Shown here: positions 25,699 through 34,759 of the stretch, one piece after another | Numbering within the stretch: position 1 is the first letter of the stretch | How the letters are laid out: each line of letters starts with the position of its first letter | NCBI GenBank assembly: GCA_963825645.1 | Contig: CAWGTT010000009.1 | Span: 248,001-312,000, forward strand | DNA: 64,000 nucleotides | From: JADJPO01 sp963825645 | Lineage (GTDB): Bacteria > Actinomycetota > Actinomycetes > Actinomycetales > Kineosporiaceae | Direction: 5' to 3' | Notes under the pieces: model-generated | Told to the model about the DNA's origin: nothing | Databases searched by the model: none | Seen by the model: only the letters and a program-made list of their open reading frames with translations | Program-made: the position numbers and the translations under genes

Positions 25699-28600
25699 CA
25701 CCCCGGCAGGGTGCTCGGCGCCGCGCGTCGGACCAGGACGACCAGCTCAGCTTCGACCTCGACGAGCTGCCCGTCGCCCGGACCGCGCCACATCACGCGG
25801 CTCCCGCGGTGTCCGGTCCGGGCCAGCCGGGCGATTCGACGACGTGGCTTTCCGCACGCCGGATCGCCGCCCTTCTGGGGCGACCCGATCCGACCTCGGA
25901 GCAGGTCGCGGTGATCGAGGCGGACGCGGGTGCGCCACTGCTCGTGGTGGCCGGGGCGGGATCGGGCAAGACCGAGACCATGGCTGCGCGGGTGGTCCAC
26001 CTGGTGGCCAATGGGCTGGTCCGCCCCGAGCAGGTGCTCGGGCTCACGTTCACCCGCAAGGCCGCCGCCGAGCTCGGCGACCGGGTCCGAGCACGGCTCG
26101 GCGCCCTGGCCCGCAACGGGCTCGCCGACCTGGCCGGCGAGGCGGTGGGCGTGTCGACCTACCACTCGTATGCCGCCTCGATCGTGACCGACCACGGGCT
26201 ACGGCTCGGGCTCGACGTCGGCAGCCGCCTGATCAGCGAGGCCGGCGCCTGGCAGATCGTCGACGACCTGGTCGAGGGCTGGGACGGCGACATGTCGCAG
26301 GTGGACGCCGCTCGGAGCACGGTGGTGGACGCCGTGCTCGCGCTGGCCGGTGAGTGTGCCGAGCACCTGGTCGGCACCGCCGATGTCGAGGCGGTGCTCT
26401 GCGACGTGACCGAGCGGGTGGCCCGTCTGCCGGCCACACTCGGCGGGGCTCCGTACGGCAAGCCGCTCAGGCCGGTGGCCGCGGTGCTGGACCGGCTCGC
26501 CGCCCGGCGTCAGATCCTGCCGATCGTCGAGGCGTACCTGCGCCGCAAGCGTGAGCTGGAGGTGCTCGACTTCGGTGACCAGGTGGCGCTGGCCGCCCGG
26601 GTCGCCGGCGAGGTGCCCGAGGTGGCGATCGCCGAGCGGGAGCGGTACCGGGTGGTGCTGCTGGATGAGTACCAGGACACCAGCCACGCTCAGCTCACCT
26701 TGCTGACGCTCCTGTTCGGCCAGGGGCACCCGGTGACCGCCGTCGGCGACCCGCACCAGTCGATCTACGGGTGGCGTGGCGCCTCAGCCGGCAACCTGCA
26801 GCGGTTCCCGACCGACTTCCCCGCCACGACCGGACCCGATCCGAGCCACTCGCGGCGCTCGGGCGGCTCGATCGGCTCGCGGGCCTCGATCGGTGTCCCG
26901 GCCCAGGTGCTGCACCTGGCCACCAGCTGGCGCAACGACCGCGCGGTGTTGGCCGCTGCGAACCGGGTCGCCGAGCCGTTGCGACGTGCGCCGGCGTGGC
27001 ACCCCGAACACTCGGGCGCGACCGGGGTCGACGTGCCGGCGCTGCGGGAGCGGGACGATGCGGGTCAGGGCCGGGTACACCTGGCCTGGCACGCCACCGT
27101 CGAGGACGAGGTGGCCGCGGTGGCCGACGCCGTCGCAGCCGCCTGGCGCCGGGGCAGCTCGGCGGCCGTGCTCTGCCGGGTGCGCTCGCAGTTCCCGATG
27201 CTCGAGGCGGCGCTTCGCGGCCGGGACCTGCCCGTCGAGGTGGTCGGACTCGGCGGCCTGCTCCACGTTCCCGAGGTCGCCGACCTGCGTGCGGCCCTCG
27301 AGGTGGTGCACGACGCCTCGCGCGGTGACTCGTTGATACGCCTGCTCACCGGGGCCGCGAACCGGATCGGGCCGCGAGACCTCGACGCCCTGGGCGCGTG
27401 GGCCCGGGTGATGTGGAAGCGGGTGGCCGACCGGCACGAGTCCGGCCGCTCCGGCGCGGAGGCCGTGCTCGATGAGGCCGAGGAGCTGTCGCTGGTCGAG
27501 GCCCTGGACGCGTTGCCCGAGCCGGACTGGACGGGGCCCGCCGGCCGGCACATCTCGGCGGCGGGTCGCGCCCGGCTGACCCGGTTGGCCGCGGTGCTGC
27601 GGCACCTACGGCGACGTACCGCGCTGGCGCTGCCCGAGCTGGTCGCCGAGGTGGAGCGGGCGCTGCTGCTCGACGTCGAGGTGGCCGCCGTCCCGGGCCG
27701 GCCCCCGGCGGCGGCGAGAGCCAACCTCGAGGCGTTCATCGAGGTGGCGGCGTCGTTCGCCGCACGGTCCGGGACGGCCGGCGCGGCCGGGACGGCCGGC
27801 ACGGGCATGCGCGGGGCCGTTCGCGGCCGAGCCGGTCCCGGTCTGGGGGCGTTCCTGGCCTGGCTGAGCGCCGCCGAGTCCGAGGAGCGCGGCCTGGACG
27901 CACCGCTCGGCCAGGTTCGCGCCGACGCCGTCCAGATCCTCACCGTGCACGCCGCCAAGGGACTGGAGTGGGACGTCGTCGCCGTCCCCGGCCTGGTCGA
28001 GGGCACGTTCCCGAACGGGCACGCCGGTCGTGCCCCGGGGCCGAGCAACGCCTGGCTGACCGAGCACGGAGCGCTGCCGTACCCGATCCGCGGCGACGCC
28101 GATGGACTGCCGATGTGGCGGATCGACCAGGCCGGCTCGCAGCAGGAGGCGAAGGCGGCCCTGGAGCTGTTCCGGGAGGAGTGCGGTGAGCATCTGGTCG
28201 CCGAGGAGCGACGGCTCGCCTATGTGGCGATCACCCGGGCCCGGACGGCGCTGCTGCTCAGCGGCGCGGCCTGGGGCGACGGTGTCCGGTCACGCGAGCC
28301 GTCACGGTTCCTGCGCCAGATCGCCGAGCTGGCCCAGGGGCCGGGTGCCCAGGCCCTGGTGGTCGGCGACTGGCATGAGGTCGCCGACGGGGCGAGCAAC
28401 CCGCGCGAGGAGCTGCGACGCAGCGTGCCGTGGCCGGCCGATCCGCTGGGCGAGCGCCGCGGCCGGATCGAGGCCGCGGCAGTGCTGGTCCGCTCGGCGA
28501 TGGCCGGGCTCGACGCGGCGCAGGGCCGGCCCGGTGAGCCCGACGACGAGGACGGCTGGGACGCCGAGGTGTCCGCGCTGCTGGCCGAACGCGACCTGCG

Positions 28601-29321
28601 GCGCTCCGGCGTGGCCTTGGCGCACCTGCCGGGGCACCTGAGCGCCTCCCGGATGGTGCAGCTGGCCGCGGATCCGGCCGGGTTGGCGGTCGCGCTGCGC
28701 CGTCCGATGCCGCGCCCGCCCAGCCCGCAGGCGCGACGGGGCTCGGCCTTCCACGCCTGGCTGGAGCAGCGGTTCGGTGCGGCGGCACTGGTCGACGTCG
28801 ACGAGCTGCCCGGCGCCGCCGACGGGTCCTTCGCCGACGACGGCGACGAGGAGCTGACCAGCCTGCAGAAGACGTTCCTCGCCTCGGCGTGGGCCGACCG
28901 GACGCCGTACGCGGTCGAGGTCGCGGTGGAGACACCGGTGAGCGTCCCATCGCAGGACGGCAGCAGCGGTCCGGGCGCCGACGCCACGACGACCCTGATG
29001 CTGCGCGGCCGGGTCGACGCGGTCTATCGGCGCGAGAGAGGCGGCCGCGGCGGGCCGGACTGGGAGGTCGTGGACTGGAAGACCGGCGCCCCACCGGCGA
29101 CGCAGCCGGAGCGGTCGGCGGCCGCCGTGCAGCTCGCGGTCTACCGCCTGGCCTGGGCCGCCGTGGTCGGGGTCGCTCCGGAGTGGGTCTCCGGCGCCTT
29201 CTACTACGCCGCGACCGGGCGGACGGTGCGACCGGTCGACCTGCTCGACGGTCCGGGCCTGTCAGCGTTGATCGCCGACGCTGTCCGTCGGCCAGGAGCT
29301 CCCGGCGACCGGCGCGGCTGA
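25695..29321 (+). CDS. adnB: AdnB: helicase-nuclease subunit for double-strand break resection
   Basis: This 1208-residue UvrD-like helicase is fused to a RecB-like nuclease. It has AGAGSGKTET (Walker A), LTFTRKAAAEL (Ia), VVLLDEYQDT (II), AVGDPHQSIYGWRG (III), HAAKGLEWDVVAVPG (V) and YVAITRARTALLL (VI). The nuclease has GRVDAVYRR, VVDWKTGAP and VQLAVYRLAWA. The GTG start overlaps the TGA of adnA, which implies translational coupling and equal subunit amounts. A Gly/Thr-rich insertion of about 20 residues (GTAGAAGTAGTG) precedes the nuclease half. It is longer than the mycobacterial subunit I remember (about 1045), mainly through linkers. Confidence 0.92.
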   Translation: MTPRQGARRRASDQDDQLSFDLDELPVARTAPHHAAPAVSGPGQPGDSTTWLSARRIAALLGRPDPTSEQVAVIEADAGAPLLVVAGAGSGKTETMAARVVHLVANGLVRPEQVLGLTFTRKAAAELGDRVRARLGALARNGLADLAGEAVGVSTYHSYAASIVTDHGLRLGLDVGSRLISEAGAWQIVDDLVEGWDGDMSQVDAARSTVVDAVLALAGECAEHLVGTADVEAVLCDVTERVARLPATLGGAPYGKPLRPVAAVLDRLAARRQILPIVEAYLRRKRELEVLDFGDQVALAARVAGEVPEVAIAERERYRVVLLDEYQDTSHAQLTLLTLLFGQGHPVTAVGDPHQSIYGWRGASAGNLQRFPTDFPATTGPDPSHSRRSGGSIGSRASIGVPAQVLHLATSWRNDRAVLAAANRVAEPLRRAPAWHPEHSGATGVDVPALRERDDAGQGRVHLAWHATVEDEVAAVADAVAAAWRRGSSAAVLCRVRSQFPMLEAALRGRDLPVEVVGLGGLLHVPEVADLRAALEVVHDASRGDSLIRLLTGAANRIGPRDLDALGAWARVMWKRVADRHESGRSGAEAVLDEAEELSLVEALDALPEPDWTGPAGRHISAAGRARLTRLAAVLRHLRRRTALALPELVAEVERALLLDVEVAAVPGRPPAAARANLEAFIEVAASFAARSGTAGAAGTAGTGMRGAVRGRAGPGLGAFLAWLSAAESEERGLDAPLGQVRADAVQILTVHAAKGLEWDVVAVPGLVEGTFPNGHAGRAPGPSNAWLTEHGALPYPIRGDADGLPMWRIDQAGSQQEAKAALELFREECGEHLVAEERRLAYVAITRARTALLLSGAAWGDGVRSREPSRFLRQIAELAQGPGAQALVVGDWHEVADGASNPREELRRSVPWPADPLGERRGRIEAAAVLVRSAMAGLDAAQGRPGEPDDEDGWDAEVSALLAERDLRRSGVALAHLPGHLSASRMVQLAADPAGLAVALRRPMPRPPSPQARRGSAFHAWLEQRFGAAALVDVDELPGAADGSFADDGDEELTSLQKTFLASAWADRTPYAVEVAVETPVSVPSQDGSSGPGADATTTLMLRGRVDAVYRRERGGRGGPDWEVVDWKTGAPPATQPERSAAAVQLAVYRLAWAAVVGVAPEWVSGAFYYAATGRTVRPVDLLDGPGLSALIADAVRRPGAPGDRRG

Positions 29322-30239
29322 CTACCAGGTCGTCGTGCCCTCCACGGACTTCTCCAACGCGGCCAGCATGGCCACCGCGTCCATGACCACCGAGTCGTCG
29401 CCGGTGCTGGTGCCGTGCAGGAGCCAGCGGGCCAGCGACAGCTCCCCGGCCAACCGGGCCCGCCGGGCCAGGTCGGGGTCGGGCGTGATGCGGCGCTTCG
29501 CCGTGTAGGCGCCGAGCACGGTGTCGAACACCTCCGGCTCGACGGCGTTGGCCAGCCACGCGAAGTCGTCGGCCGGGTCGGCGACGCGGGCCTGCGCCCA
29601 GTCCACGATGCCGCAGACCTCGTTGCCCTCGACCAGCACGCTGTCGCCGTCCAGCTCGCCGTGCACGACCCCCGGGACGAACCGCCAGGCCGTCGACTCC
29701 TCCAGGGCCCGCTCCCACCGGCTCAGCAGAGCCGACGGGACGTGGCCGGTACCGGCCGCCCGGTCCACCTCGGCCAGGCGCCGCGTGCGGTACTCCTCGG
29801 CCTCGTAGACCGGCATGTCGACGTCGGCCACCAGACGGGTCGGCAGGTCATGCACCACGGCCAGAGTGCGGCCCAGCGAGGCGGCCAGAGCCGGTGCAGC
29901 GTTCAGCCGGGCGGCGTCCAGCGCCGTCCCGGACGGAGCACGGTGCACGAACGCCGTGCCGCCCTCGGGCAGTGCCGCCTGCCCGGCCACCTTCGGCACC
30001 GAGAACGAGACCCACCCGTACAGGCCTTCGACGAGCCGGCTCTCGGCATCCATCCGCGCCCCCGCGGCCGTCGTCCGGGGCGCGCGGACGACCCACTGCC
30101 GGCTGATGCTGTCCTCGACCCAGGCGGCGTCGACGTCCGGGTCGTGCTGGGTCAGCGCACGGGCCGACGCCGGCTCGCATCCCTTCACCGCGGCGCAGAC
30201 GAGAGCGGCGAGGGCGAGCGGGCTGCGGGGCGCGGGCAC
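29322..30239 (-). CDS. APH-family phosphotransferase
   Basis: This 305-residue protein has the aminoglycoside/macrolide phosphotransferase catalytic pattern: VVHGELDGDSVLVEG, where the canonical HGDLxxxN reads HGELDGDS, and GIVDWAQARVADPADDFAW (the metal-binding DWxxA motif). The missing asparagine suggests altered or lost kinase activity, or a different substrate. Stop codons of this gene and adnB abut with no gap. A resistance role is unproven; many actinobacteria carry such genes beside nudC. It is divergent from nudC. Confidence 0.82.
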   Translation of the reverse strand: MPAPRSPLALAALVCAAVKGCEPASARALTQHDPDVDAAWVEDSISRQWVVRAPRTTAAGARMDAESRLVEGLYGWVSFSVPKVAGQAALPEGGTAFVHRAPSGTALDAARLNAAPALAASLGRTLAVVHDLPTRLVADVDMPVYEAEEYRTRRLAEVDRAAGTGHVPSALLSRWERALEESTAWRFVPGVVHGELDGDSVLVEGNEVCGIVDWAQARVADPADDFAWLANAVEPEVFDTVLGAYTAKRRITPDPDLARRARLAGELSLARWLLHGTSTGDDSVVMDAVAMLAALEKSVEGTTTW

Positions 30240-30321
30240 GTACCCACGGTACGTGTGCAGGGGTGTTCAGGAGGGTGTGCCACACCCATCGACTACCAGG
30301 AGTAGCGGATCAGTCATCACC

Positions 30322-30327
30322 TACAGT
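30322..30327 (+). promoter_or_regulatory. -10 element, leaderless start of nudC
   Basis: TACAGT ends 7 nt before GTG 30335, with no ribosome site between. This favours GTG 30335 over GTG 30326, which lies inside the element. Confidence 0.5.
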
Positions 30328-30334
30328 GAGCCGG

Positions 30335-31285
30335 GTGACCCGCGAGCTGGACCGTCCCTCCCTGTCCCGCTCCACACTCGACCGTGCCGCTCACCGGCGG
30401 GTCGAGCCCGATCTCCTCGCCCGGCTGGTCGCCAGGCCGGACACCGTGGTGCTCGAGCTGGACGGCGACCGCGCCCCGGTCCGTGACGCTCCGGACGGCG
30501 TCCGGCTCGCCCTTCGGCCGGCGTCCGAGACACCCCTCGCGAGCCGTCCGGCCCGCACCGACGCAGGAGCCGGACCGCTCGTCGTCTACCTGGGCGAGGA
30601 CGGCAGGGGACAGGCGCACCTGGTCGTGGTCGCACCCGGCACGATCGCCCCGGGGGAGCGGCTGGCGACGTTGCGCGAGGTCGGTGCCCTGCTCGACGAC
30701 ACCGACACCGGGCTGCTCACCACCGCCGTCGCCCTCGCCAACTGGCACGACAGCCATCCCCGCTGCAGCCGGTGCGGTGAGCCGACCCTGGTCAGCGCGG
30801 CCGGGTGGTCGCGAACCTGCCCCGCGTGCGGCGGTGAGCACCACCCGCGCACCGACCCGGCTGTGATCATGGCCGTCGTCGACGACGCCGAGCGGATCCT
30901 TCTCGGCCACCAGACCGTCTGGCCGCCGCGGCGCTTCTCCACGCTGGCCGGGTTCGTCGAGCCGGGGGAGTCGCTGGAGAACGCCGTGCGCCGCGAGGTG
31001 CACGAGGAGACCGCGGTACGGGTCGGCGAGGTCGTCTACCAGGGCAGCCAGCCCTGGCCGTTCCCCTCCTCGCTGATGCTCGCCTTCACCGCCCGCGCCG
31101 AGACCACCGAGATCAGTGTGGACGGCGACGAGCTGGCCCAGGCACGGTGGTGGAGCCGCGAGGAGCTCGGCCTCGACGTCGCCACCGAGGAGTTGTTGCT
31201 CCCACCGCCGGTCTCCGTCGCCCGCCGGCTGATCGAGCAGTGGTACGGCGGGCCGATCCGCGACGGTGGCGGGGCCTGGCGCTGA
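30335..31285 (+). CDS. nudC: NAD+ diphosphatase / RNA deNADding Nudix enzyme
   Basis: This 316-residue protein has the NudC order: an N-terminal domain, a zinc ribbon (CSRCGEPT ... CPACGGE, about 148-170), the Nudix box GFVEPGESLENAVRREVHEE leading to TAV, and the NudC-specific SQPWPFPSSLM. It hydrolyses NAD(H) and removes NAD caps from RNA 5' ends. All four zinc cysteines and catalytic glutamates are present. It lies between the APH-like gene and mycoredoxin, as in other actinobacteria. Confidence 0.92.
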   Translation: MTRELDRPSLSRSTLDRAAHRRVEPDLLARLVARPDTVVLELDGDRAPVRDAPDGVRLALRPASETPLASRPARTDAGAGPLVVYLGEDGRGQAHLVVVAPGTIAPGERLATLREVGALLDDTDTGLLTTAVALANWHDSHPRCSRCGEPTLVSAAGWSRTCPACGGEHHPRTDPAVIMAVVDDAERILLGHQTVWPPRRFSTLAGFVEPGESLENAVRREVHEETAVRVGEVVYQGSQPWPFPSSLMLAFTARAETTEISVDGDELAQARWWSREELGLDVATEELLLPPPVSVARRLIEQWYGGPIRDGGGAWR

Positions 31286-31330
31286 CCCAGACGGCCGGCC
31301 ACGCCGTCCCCGGCGCCGGGGACGATCGAA

Positions 31331-31633
31331 TCATCCGGGACCGGGCTGGGCCGATCCAGCGCGGTCGACGACCTCGCGGATCGGTGGGTTGCTCGCCGAC
31401 GAGCCATCGGCGAACAACACGGTCGGGACGGTCTGGTGTCCCCCGTTGACGCCCATCACGTAGTCGGCCGCTCCCGGCGTGGTCTCGATGTTGACCTCGG
31501 TGAACGTGACGCCCTCGCGCTCCATGTGGCCCTTCAGCCGCCGGCAGTACCCGCACCACGTCGTGGTGAACATGGTGACGGCGCCGGCCGGTGGAACCGG
31601 GATGGAGACGGGCTGATGGTGGAACATCGACAT
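31331..31633 (-). CDS. mrx1: Mycoredoxin (mycothiol-dependent glutaredoxin-like)
   Basis: This 100-residue thioredoxin-fold protein has TTTWCGYCRRLKGHM with the CxxC active site, VNGGHQTVPTVLFADGS carrying the cis-proline, and the family-defining TWCGYC sequence. It reduces mixed disulfides formed between proteins and mycothiol, so the organism should make mycothiol. The start ATG 31633 leaves 49 bp to the divergent uvrD2 start; ATG 31627 is possible, and no clear ribosome site is seen for either. Confidence 0.92.
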   Translation of the reverse strand: MSMFHHQPVSIPVPPAGAVTMFTTTWCGYCRRLKGHMEREGVTFTEVNIETTPGAADYVMGVNGGHQTVPTVLFADGSSASNPPIREVVDRAGSAQPGPG

Positions 31634-31682
31634 GAGGTCATTGTCCCCGGTCCCTGCGAGGATGCCCGACGATGGTGTCGTC

Positions 31683-33854
31683 ATGACCCGCACGCCCACC
31701 GATGCGACCGCCGAGCAGAGCGCCGACCGGGTGCTCGCCGCGCTCGACCCCGAACAGCGCGAGGTCGCCACGGCGTTGCGCGGTCCGGTCTGTGTCCTGG
31801 CCGGTGCCGGTACGGGCAAGACCCGGGCGATCACCCACCGGATCGCCTACGGCGTGCTCAGCGGGGTCTACGTGCCTCAGCAGGTACTCGCCGTCACCTT
31901 CACCGCCCGCGCCGCCGGACAGATGCGCACCCGGCTGCGTGACCTGGGCGTCGGCGGGGTGCAGGCTCGGACCTTCCACGCCGCCGCTCTGCGCCAGCTC
32001 GGCTACTTCTGGCCCCGCACGATCGGCGGCGCGCCGCCGTCGCTGATCGAGCACAAGGCGTCGCTGGTCGCCGACGCCGCGGCGCGGATGCGGATCAGCG
32101 TCGACCGGGCGGCGATCCGCGACCTGGCCGCGGAGGTGGAGTGGGCGAAGGTGAGCCTGCTCACCGCCGAGGCGTACCCGGCCGCCGCGGCCAGGGTCGG
32201 CCGGGACCGTCCGGGCGGCTTCGACCTTCCCGTCGTGGCCCGGCTGATCGAGACCTACGAAGAGGCCAAGACCGACCGCGGCGTGATCGACTTCGAGGAC
32301 GCGCTGCTGATCACCGGCGGGATTCTCGAGGAGCACCCCGACGTGGCTGCCGCCGTCCGGGCCCAGTACCGCCACTTCGTGGTCGATGAGTACCAGGACG
32401 TCAACGCCCTGCAGCAGCGCCTGCTCGACGCCTGGCTCGGCGATCGTGACGACCTGTGCGTGGTCGGGGACCCGAACCAGACGATCTACTCCTTCACCGG
32501 GGCCACACCCGAGCACCTGCTCGGTTTTCGCCGTCGCTACCCCGATGCGGCACTGGTCCGGCTCGTCCGTGACTACCGGTCCAGCCCGCAGGTGGTCGCC
32601 CTGGCCAACGCGTTGTCGGACGGTGGCGGGCCGGGTCGCGAGGGGGTCCGGCTGTTCGCCCAGGGCGATCCGGGACCGGTGCCGGTGCTGCGCGAGTACG
32701 CCGACGACGAGGACGAGGCCGCCGGCGTCGCCCGGCAGGCCGCCGCCCTGGTCGCCCGGGGGGTGCCGGCGGCCGAGGTCGCCGTCCTGTACCGGACCAA
32801 CGCACAGTCCCAGGCCCTGGAGCAGGCGATGGCCGAGGCCGCACTGCCCTACCTGGTGCGCGGCGGGGAGCGGTTCTTCTCCCGCAAAGAGGTGCGCGAC
32901 GCCGTCCTCCTGCTGCGCGGTGCCGCCCGGGCGGGCGAGGCGACGCACGACCCACCGGATCTGCCGACGCGGGCCCGAGATGTGCTCGCCTCGGCCGGCT
33001 GGACCGAGCAGCCACCGGCCGGGGGAGGCGCCGTTCGCGAGCGCTGGGAGTCGCTGCAGGCGCTGGCCGTGCTGGCCGACACGGTGGCCGCGCATAACCC
33101 CGAGGGCGGACTGGCCGAACTGGTCACCGAGCTCGAGGAGCGGGCTGCCGCACAGCATGCACCGACAGTCCAGGGCGTCACCCTGGCCTCGCTGCACGCC
33201 GCGAAGGGCCTGGAGTGGGACGCGGTGTTCCTGGTCGGGCTGTCCGACGGACTGATGCCGATCTCGCTGGCCGAGGGCTGGGAGGCGATCGCCGAGGAGC
33301 GGCGGCTGCTCTACGTCGGTGTCACTCGGGCCCGCCGCCACCTGGTGCTGAGCTGGTCCCGGGCGCGGAACCCGGGCGGGCGGGCCGGTCGGTCGGTGTC
33401 CCGGTTCCTGCACGGGGCCGAGGTCGCCGACGCGCTGGACGGCGTGGCCGCCGCCACCGTGCCGGGGGCCGGGTCGGCCTCGCGTCGCCGATCGGGCAAG
33501 AGTGCCACCCGGGCGGCGTTGCCGACGAGCTGCGGCGGGTGCGGTGCGCCGCTGCAGAATGCCGCCCAGCGCAAGGTGGGTCGCTGCGCAGACTGTCCGC
33601 CGGACTACGACGAGGCGGTGTTCGAGGCCTTGCGCAGCTGGCGCAGCGCAACCGCGGCCGAGGCCAAAGTGCCTGCGTACGTGGTGTTCACGGACGCGAC
33701 CCTGGCGGCGATGGCGCAACGGCTGCCCTGTGACGCGGCTGGGCTGGCCCGGATCGCCGGTGTGGGTCCGGCCAAGCTGGAACGGTACGGGGCCGACGTA
33801 CTCGCCGTGCTCGCAGCAGTGTCCGGAGGTGGCTCGCCGTCGAGCGCACCATGA
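31683..33854 (+). CDS. uvrD2: ATP-dependent DNA helicase UvrD2
   Basis: This 723-residue superfamily 1A helicase has LAGAGTGKTRAI (Walker A), VTFTARAAGQM (Ia), VVDEYQDVNALQQ (II), VVGDPNQTIYSFTG (III), ASLHAAKGLEWDAVFLVG (V) and YVGVTRARRHL (VI). The C-terminal fifth has a tetracysteine knuckle (CGGCGAPLQ ... CADCPPDYDE) followed by an HRDC-like domain (VFTDATLAAMAQRL ... GVGPAKLERYG), which defines UvrD2 against UvrD1/PcrA. The GC-rich spacer before the Cys motif is disordered. The start at ATG 31683 is the family position; ATG 31662 is a possible alternative. Confidence 0.92.
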   Translation: MTRTPTDATAEQSADRVLAALDPEQREVATALRGPVCVLAGAGTGKTRAITHRIAYGVLSGVYVPQQVLAVTFTARAAGQMRTRLRDLGVGGVQARTFHAAALRQLGYFWPRTIGGAPPSLIEHKASLVADAAARMRISVDRAAIRDLAAEVEWAKVSLLTAEAYPAAAARVGRDRPGGFDLPVVARLIETYEEAKTDRGVIDFEDALLITGGILEEHPDVAAAVRAQYRHFVVDEYQDVNALQQRLLDAWLGDRDDLCVVGDPNQTIYSFTGATPEHLLGFRRRYPDAALVRLVRDYRSSPQVVALANALSDGGGPGREGVRLFAQGDPGPVPVLREYADDEDEAAGVARQAAALVARGVPAAEVAVLYRTNAQSQALEQAMAEAALPYLVRGGERFFSRKEVRDAVLLLRGAARAGEATHDPPDLPTRARDVLASAGWTEQPPAGGGAVRERWESLQALAVLADTVAAHNPEGGLAELVTELEERAAAQHAPTVQGVTLASLHAAKGLEWDAVFLVGLSDGLMPISLAEGWEAIAEERRLLYVGVTRARRHLVLSWSRARNPGGRAGRSVSRFLHGAEVADALDGVAAATVPGAGSASRRRSGKSATRAALPTSCGGCGAPLQNAAQRKVGRCADCPPDYDEAVFEALRSWRSATAAEAKVPAYVVFTDATLAAMAQRLPCDAAGLARIAGVGPAKLERYGADVLAVLAAVSGGGSPSSAP

Positions 33855-33882
33855 GCCGAACAGCGCTCTGGTCGACCCGCCG

Positions 33883-33921
33883 AAAAAAGGTTTGTCAGCT
33901 CGGCCGCTGACGGCCTACCGT
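33883..33921 (+). promoter_or_regulatory. Putative WhiB7-type autoregulated promoter of whiB7
   Basis: An A6 tract (33883-33888) lies 3 bp upstream of TTGTCA (33892-33897), then an 18 bp spacer and TACCGT (33916-33921). WhiB7 is known to act with SigA at promoters carrying an A/T-rich patch directly upstream of the -35, contacted by its AT-hook. Here the patch, spacing and position between uvrD2 and whiB7 all fit. The start of transcription would be near 33928, giving a leader of about 500 nt. Confidence 0.6.
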
Positions 33922-33975
33922 CGAAGCACGTACCCGTGCGCGCGGGTACCCGAACGCCCTGACGGGAGGTGCCCG

Positions 33976-34263
33976 ATGTCCGAGCGAACCATGACCGCCG
34001 TGCCGGCGACCACGTCTGCCGCGACGATGCCGGGCGCCGACTGGACCGCTGCACACCGCAACGTCCGCCTGCCGTCCAACGGCGCGGGGGCTGGTGTGCG
34101 TGATCGGCGTTGCGGCATCAAGGGTGCCACCGGGGCGGCGTACGCCACGGCAGTGACCACGTTCGCCGCTGCCGCGCCGTTCGCCATCACGGCGCTCACC
34201 GTCACCTCGTTCGGTGACGTCCAGCCCGCACGGGGTTCCAGACCTAGGAGACCTCCGGCCTAG
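33976..34263 (+). CDS. Possible whiB7 leader ORF (uORF), 96 aa
   Basis: ATG 33976 follows a strong GGGAGGTG ribosome site and opens a 95-96 codon frame rich in Ala, Thr and Arg, ending at TAG 34261-34263. I recognise no family. A stretch FAAAAPFAITALTVTSFG is mildly hydrophobic. Its stop lies 29 nt before the intrinsic terminator, which is where a translation-sensing uORF should end. Published whiB7 leaders contain such uORFs, usually shorter. It could be a true leader peptide, or only a chance frame after a functional ribosome site; a shorter uORF in the same leader is possible. Confidence 0.5.
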   Translation: MSERTMTAVPATTSAATMPGADWTAAHRNVRLPSNGAGAGVRDRRCGIKGATGAAYATAVTTFAAAAPFAITALTVTSFGDVQPARGSRPRRPPA

Positions 34264-34291
34264 CTCTTCGGAGCAGCCGGCCACCTCCTCA

Positions 34292-34330
34292 GGCCGCGGA
34301 ACCCGCCAAGGGTCCGCGGCCTTCGTGTTT
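34292..34330 (+). terminator. Intrinsic terminator in the whiB7 leader (attenuator)
   Basis: GGCCGCGGAACCC (34292-34304) pairs with GGGTCCGCGGCC (34310-34321), with one bulge and a 5 nt loop, followed by TTCGTGTTT. It lies upstream of whiB7, not after a gene, so it should stop transcripts before whiB7 unless refolded. TCCGGCCT at the uORF end (34254-34261) can pair with the 5' side of the stem (AGGCCGCGGA, 34291-34300), offering an anti-terminator. Confidence 0.65.
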
Positions 34331-34422
34331 CTCCGCGGATCTGCACCACGCCGGACATTCCGGCGCCGCCAAGGCGGCCAGGTCCACCACCTGGTCCGTC
34401 GCAGATGAGGAGGTGACAGGCC

Positions 34423-34716
34423 ATGCAGCTCATGGCCCTGCTGGACGCCGTCGAGCCGGCACAGCGGCACCAGAGCGAGCAGGTGGTCCCGTGCCGGGTC
34501 CACGACGCCGAGCTCTGGTTCGCCGAGTCCCCGGCCGACGTCGAGCGGGCCAAGGCGCTCTGCGGCGACTGCCCGATCCGAACGGAGTGCCTGACCGGCG
34601 CTCTGGATCGTCGGGAGCCGTGGGGAGTCTGGGGAGGGGAGCTGTTACTCGCCGGGGTCGTGATCCCGCGCAAGCGCCCTCGAGGCCGGCCCCGCAAGTG
34701 CGAGGTCGCGGCGTGA
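34423..34716 (+). CDS. whiB7: WhiB7 transcription factor (intrinsic resistance regulator)
   Basis: This 97-residue protein has the four iron-sulfur cysteines C24, C47, C50 and C56, then the WhiB turn EPWGVWGGE (65-73), and an AT-hook RPRGRPRK (85-92) seen only in the WhiB7 subfamily. It binds SigA and A/T-rich promoters and induces ribosome-protection, efflux and modifying enzymes when translation is inhibited. AGGAGGTGA 34409-34417 precedes ATG 34423. It sits downstream of its own promoter, uORF and attenuator, as in other actinobacteria. Confidence 0.95.
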   Translation: MQLMALLDAVEPAQRHQSEQVVPCRVHDAELWFAESPADVERAKALCGDCPIRTECLTGALDRREPWGVWGGELLLAGVVIPRKRPRGRPRKCEVAA

Positions 34717-34759
34717 GCCCGCTTCGCCACCACGTGAGCAAGACCCTGAGGAGGGGATC

